Part shown: positions 60,710 to 64,000 of the stretch, in pieces
Layout: the number at the start of each line of letters is the position of its first letter
Position numbering within the stretch: the stretch's first letter is position 1
Assembly (NCBI GenBank): GCA_032622095.1
Contig: CP136061.1
Coordinates: 197,394,935-197,458,934, forward strand
Reading direction: 5' to 3'
Source: Siphonodentalium dalli
Taxonomy: Eukaryota > Mollusca > Scaphopoda > Gadilida > Siphonodentaliidae
DNA length: 64,000 nt
Notes under the pieces: model-generated
Databases searched by the model: none
What the model was told of the DNA's origin: nothing
What the model saw: the letters and a program-made list of their open reading frames with translations, nothing else
Position numbers and translations under genes: made by a program

Positions 60710-61548
60710 GGGTGGATACACACATGCATGTAATCTCTGTATGTAAAATACATGTATTTTACATGGCCACACCGATAATTGACAACATTAATCACCTGAG
60801 CGCGAGCGGTTCATTGTTAGTAGGCCAGACAAGTGAGTAGTCATAAGCGAAGTCAAACTCTCTGCTATCAGGACATTTAAGGCCAGTCCAAAAACATGTC
60901 TTCTCTTACGGATGTGGAAATTAGTTAAGTCTGTATGATATCTAGCATTTTATTAATGCACATCACCAGAAGCGACACATCCGGTGTACACAGGCTTGAT
61001 ATAGCACATTTTCGACCATGATGCTTGCTTAGCGTGAGGTTTCAAAAGCTTCAAATCGCTAAGGGACTTAGTTGAATGTATCGGTCGGAATAATCTGGTC
61101 AAGAAGGTACAATATATGTTTTACTTAAATAGCTCAGAGTTAGCCACCCAGTCTGGTAACTTTCGGGATCATATATAGCCCCTAGTCGGGGGTCATATAT
61201 AGCCCCTGCGTCAGGAAATCCTGATAATATTGCCCCCATGTTGGGGATCATAGCCACTGCGTTGGGGAAATCCTGGGGCCATCATCGGTATAAATATCAA
61301 GAGAAGACTGACAATGATTTAAACAGAAAGTCCAACATTTGGGTTATCGCGCGAACAATTATTTTAAGCGGCCTGACGACTTGGTTCAGTCAACGGTTCT
61401 ATGCACCCTCAGAGCTTGGCTCACTGTGGTCAAACATAGCCGCAATGATTGGGTTGTCAACGGACACATATTACATGGTCTGTATGATCCATGTAAAACT
61501 ACAAATACACGATAATTACAGAGATTATATGCATGTGTGTATCCACCC
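60710..61548 (-). mobile_element. GGGTGG-ended MITE, copy 3 (839 bp), in LINE A 3' UTR
   Basis: Both tips are present. The internal sequence is the reverse complement of the two halves of copy 1: about 60745-60910 pairs with 54570-54745, and about 61090-61400 pairs with the segment after 54090. The flanks are CTTA on the left and TAATT on the right, so the duplication is TA or an imperfect TTA. It has the uninterrupted GTTGACTG site (61382-61389 on the minus strand) where copy 1 received the foldback element. It is the best representative of the basic family size. Confidence 0.9.
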
Positions 61549-62002
61549 TAATTTTTTCAAGAAATTTATTACTTTTAGTATAATTGAATTGAATCTATGA
61601 CAAGAATACTCTGATCACCGCAAATATAAAATAATATCTATCTCATCAGTCATTTTTCAGTCATCTCTCTGGTCATCCATAATATCTATAATTTATATAT
61701 TAAAATTATGATAAATATTTTCATTTGGATGACTATAGTTAGAACTATTACTGAAGAAATGTATTTTAGTCTTATATGATAAATAGCCTGGCAGGTCAAA
61801 TAAGAAATACCATATTGTCCTGGGGTAGCTCAGAGTCGGAATATGTTTATTCTATGGGAGGTGTAGGAAGACGACCAGTTGGTCATACCACCTCCCTGTG
61901 ATATATACCATATTTTATTGATTTTGTACACTTTATTGTTATGTTGGTTATATATTACTAAATAAATTATTATCTATCTATCTATCAATTGACAATTTCC
62001 TT
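61549..62002 (+). other. LINE 3' UTR and tails
   Basis: An ATTGAATTGAATC stretch at about 61581 could be the LINE A tail. The remainder ends in AATAAATTATT followed by (ATCT)n at 61969-61986, a second tail of the AATAAA-plus-tetramer type. It may belong to LINE A or to another truncated LINE. LINE B starts right after it. Confidence 0.5.
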
Positions 62003-63255
62003 TTGATCTTCTTAAATTTGGATTACATATAAAAACAAATGAATTTATAAATACAGTCTTTGCTGAAGGTTTTTTACGAACTATTCTTAGACCAACTAGA
62101 GTAACCGCATATACAGCAACTCTGATTGATCAAATACTCATAAATGACCCCTTATCTGCTTTTCAGTCTGGGATAATTTTGGCTGATGTTAGTGATCACT
62201 TTGGAATGCTTTATCGTGAAACTACTACTTACAAGGCAAACCAAGAGCCAGAAACTAAGAAGCTAAGAAGCTTCACTGAGGAAAATATTTCATGTTTCAG
62301 GCGTATCTTGTCTTCTGAAAACTATGATGCCACTTTTCATTCAAATGACCCCAATTATACATATAACACTTTTATGAAGATTTCACTTATTCTTATAATA
62401 TTGCTTTTCCACTAAAAGAAGTTAAACTCACACGTAAATACATAAAACGACAACCATGGATGACAGATGGTCTCCTGAATTCATCAATACATAAAGAGAA
62501 ATTGTATCGGGAACAATTGAGAGATCCAACTAATTGTAAGATCCTACAGTATAAAAACTATTGTAAATACTTGAATAGAATAAAAAGATATACAAAAAAG
62601 TCTTATTATGAAAATCTCTTATACTCTTATAAGTCTGATATGAAAAAAACATGGGAAGTATTGAGAGAGGTCATCCAACAGCGTAGTAAAAACATCATTA
62701 TCCCAAGAGCTTTGACATAAATGGCATAAACATACATGATAAAAAAATTGTGGCTGAGAAATTTAATAAATTTTTTTCTACTATTGGTGTTCGGGAACAA
62801 GAACAAATAGATAGTAATGCCAAATCAGAATTTACGGAATACTTGGATATTCCCTCTGTCAGAAGCATGTTTGCTCGTCCTACAACTGTACAGGAACTAA
62901 ATGATATTGTTAAATTGATAAATAAAAAAAATAGTAAAGATAAAGATGAAATGTCGACTGCTCTTATAAAAAGTGTTATTAGTGAAATATTATCTCCATT
63001 ATGCCACATAATAAATATTTCAATAGAAAAAGGTGTTGTTCCAAATGACATGAAAGTAGCTCGAGTTATTCCGTTGTACAAATCTAATGATATCAAATCA
63101 ATAGAAAACTATCGTCCAATAAGTATCCTTCCAGTCTTTTCAAAAATACTTGAGAAAGTGGTTTGCAGACGATTAGTAGATTTCTTTGCTGATAAAGTTT
63201 ATAATGACCAATATGGCTTTCGAATAGGTCATTCAACTGTCCACCCCATACTTAA
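62003..63255 (+). pseudogene. LINE B: endonuclease end, linker and RT motifs 1-2
   Basis: DLLKFGLHIKTNEFINTVFA opens the copy. SDH of the endonuclease is present near 62188. A missing T near 62384 and a missing A near 62694, both relative to LINE A, break the frame, so it is a pseudogene. From 62750 the frame is open through ISIEKGVVPNDMKVARVIPL, then NYRPISILPVFSKILEKVV (RT motif 1/2 region), then FADKVYNDQYGFRIGHSTVH, and it is cut at 63255 by the MITE. The last residues of the apparent frame to 63295 are MITE sequence. Confidence 0.9.
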
Positions 63256-63846
63256 AGGGGTACTGTACCCAAGATGTTGTTGTTGGTTTCTATAATCCCC
63301 GAGTCGGAGAATAATGTAACAACTTTTCCATTTTTTGAAAGTTTGTTGAGTACGAAGTATTGTTACGGATGGCAAATTTACCGGAATGCAAAAATACAAA
63401 TTGTCGTTGTCGGGTAATTTTTGTAAAGTTTTCAACCAAATGAATCAAATAAACATTATATTATATAGTTAGTAGTCCCATATACTCATTTAAGTTAGTG
63501 TACCGTCACTAGTCAATGAGTGGCTTGGGTTTCTCCACGTATAAGCATAATGTTTCAAACGATCGTGTGTGCAATTGTTTTCCTAATCCAATATCCCTCA
63601 ATTATAATTTGATTACGTTTTGTACACGGAAATTCGAATTTTAAGAGACGCCATTTTATGGCTGGAGCCATAAAATCAATTTATATTAAATTATTAACTT
63701 TTAAATTATTAAATTTTAAGATAGCCTATTAACCTGAGCGTTTACAGAATACATCTTCGACTCAAATTACTTATATTTCTATATAGTATCGATAATAGAT
63801 CGTTGTTATCACCGGGAATTTATTGAAAATGGCGTACAGTACCCCT
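63256..63846. mobile_element. TTAA-flanked MITE family 2 (591 bp) in LINE B RT
   Basis: The left tip is AGGGGTACTGTACCC and the right tip, inverted, is AGGGGTACTGTACGCC. The left flank is TTAA (63252-63255). The right flank is TCAA (63847-63850), read as a mutated TTAA because the LINE reading frame is continuous if the element and one copy are removed. AGG tips plus TTAA suggest Kolobok. There is no coding capacity. It differs in sequence from TTAA family 1. Confidence 0.85.
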
Positions 63847-64000
63847 TCAAGCTACTAAGCGATGTTACGAAAAACAATGATAAAAATACAAAAGATAGTA
63901 CTCTGGCAACCTTTATTGACTTTTCAAAGGCCTTTGATACTTTAGATCATGATATACTATTAGCCAAATTAGACTTCTATGGCATTCGGGGAAACATGAA
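63847..64000 (+). pseudogene. LINE B: RT motif A region, partial at window edge
   Basis: Coding resumes after the MITE with LLSDVTKNNDKNTKDSTLAT, then FIDFSKAFDTLDHDIL, where the Asp at 63918-63920 is the motif A catalytic residue. The frame is open to the last base. Motifs B to E would lie beyond the window. Confidence 0.9.

Larger units (their letters stand above)
54774..61590 (+). mobile_element. Non-LTR retrotransposon (LINE A), nested and internally deleted
   Basis: The ORF begins at 54859 and coding similarity ends at 60693, interrupted by a MITE at 55419-58775 and followed by a 3' UTR with a second MITE at 60710-61548. Possible 3' ends are an (ATTGA)n-like tail near 61582-61592 or, farther on, AATAAA with (ATCT)n at 61963-61986. 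Endonuclease motifs place it in the APE-bearing CR1/Jockey group. The catalytic core of the reverse transcriptase is deleted, so it cannot be autonomous even apart from its insertions. Confidence 0.85.
62003..64000 (+). mobile_element. Non-LTR retrotransposon (LINE B), 5'-truncated, runs off window
   Basis: The same family as LINE A and very similar over 62003-63000 (matching 58872-59878). It begins abruptly inside the endonuclease, directly after an (ATCT)n tail, as expected of 5' truncation during target-primed integration. It keeps the RT region that LINE A has lost. It is interrupted by a 591-bp MITE and continues past the window edge. Confidence 0.9.

Overview
This 64 kb window is animal nuclear DNA made almost entirely of transposable elements and the satellites they carry. 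The coding relics are all eukaryotic (non-LTR retrotransposons with an APE-type endonuclease and reverse transcriptase, and a Tc1/mariner transposase). The base composition is AT-rich, and there are no operons or long open host genes. The style of the repeats suits a marine invertebrate, perhaps a mollusc, but nothing here proves the phylum. I found no intact host gene, tRNA, rRNA or CRISPR array. One weak candidate for a host signal-peptide exon lies at 35066-35111. Family names such as PIF/Harbinger or Kolobok are inferred from target-site duplications (TSDs) and terminal inverted repeats (TIRs), because no transposase was found for those elements.

Layout. 1-8846: old repeats, including a TGTACA-ended element fragment (1233-2330), a truncated CTATAC-ended element (2776-4841), local duplications, a 70-bp minisatellite and a hAT-like candidate. 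8847-34199: a direct tandem segmental duplication, unit 1 at 8847-25075 and unit 2 at 25076-34199. Unit 2 is about 9.1 kb. Unit 1 is the same sequence plus a 3.69 kb insertion (11106-14796, TSD CAG) and a 3.54 kb insertion (17018-20560). Unit 2 has the empty site for both. 34200-46956: a Tc1/mariner relic with TIRs and a TA TSD (35389-36342), a minus-strand LINE fragment (about 36447-39480) carrying a TTAA-flanked MITE, a decayed foldback relative (about 42010-44565), and a long hairpin next to a MITE (45181-46195).

46957-64000 is the most striking part. A plus-strand LINE (ORF start 54859, 3' coding end 60693) lies among three copies of one GGGTGG-ended MITE: one just upstream of its ORF (46957-54773), one inside its endonuclease (55419-58775, TSD TAA) and one in its 3' UTR (60710-61548). 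The first copy is split by a 6.96 kb foldback element (47119-54082, 8-bp TSD GTTGACTG). Its arms are inverted arrays of about 180-bp units around a unique core. The second copy is split by another MITE with TSD TTA and an internal 62-bp satellite. A second LINE of the same family (62003-64000, running off the window) is interrupted in its reverse transcriptase by a TTAA-flanked MITE.

No genes cooperate here. The window is a record of nested insertions whose relative order can be read from empty sites and from reading frames that resume across insertions.
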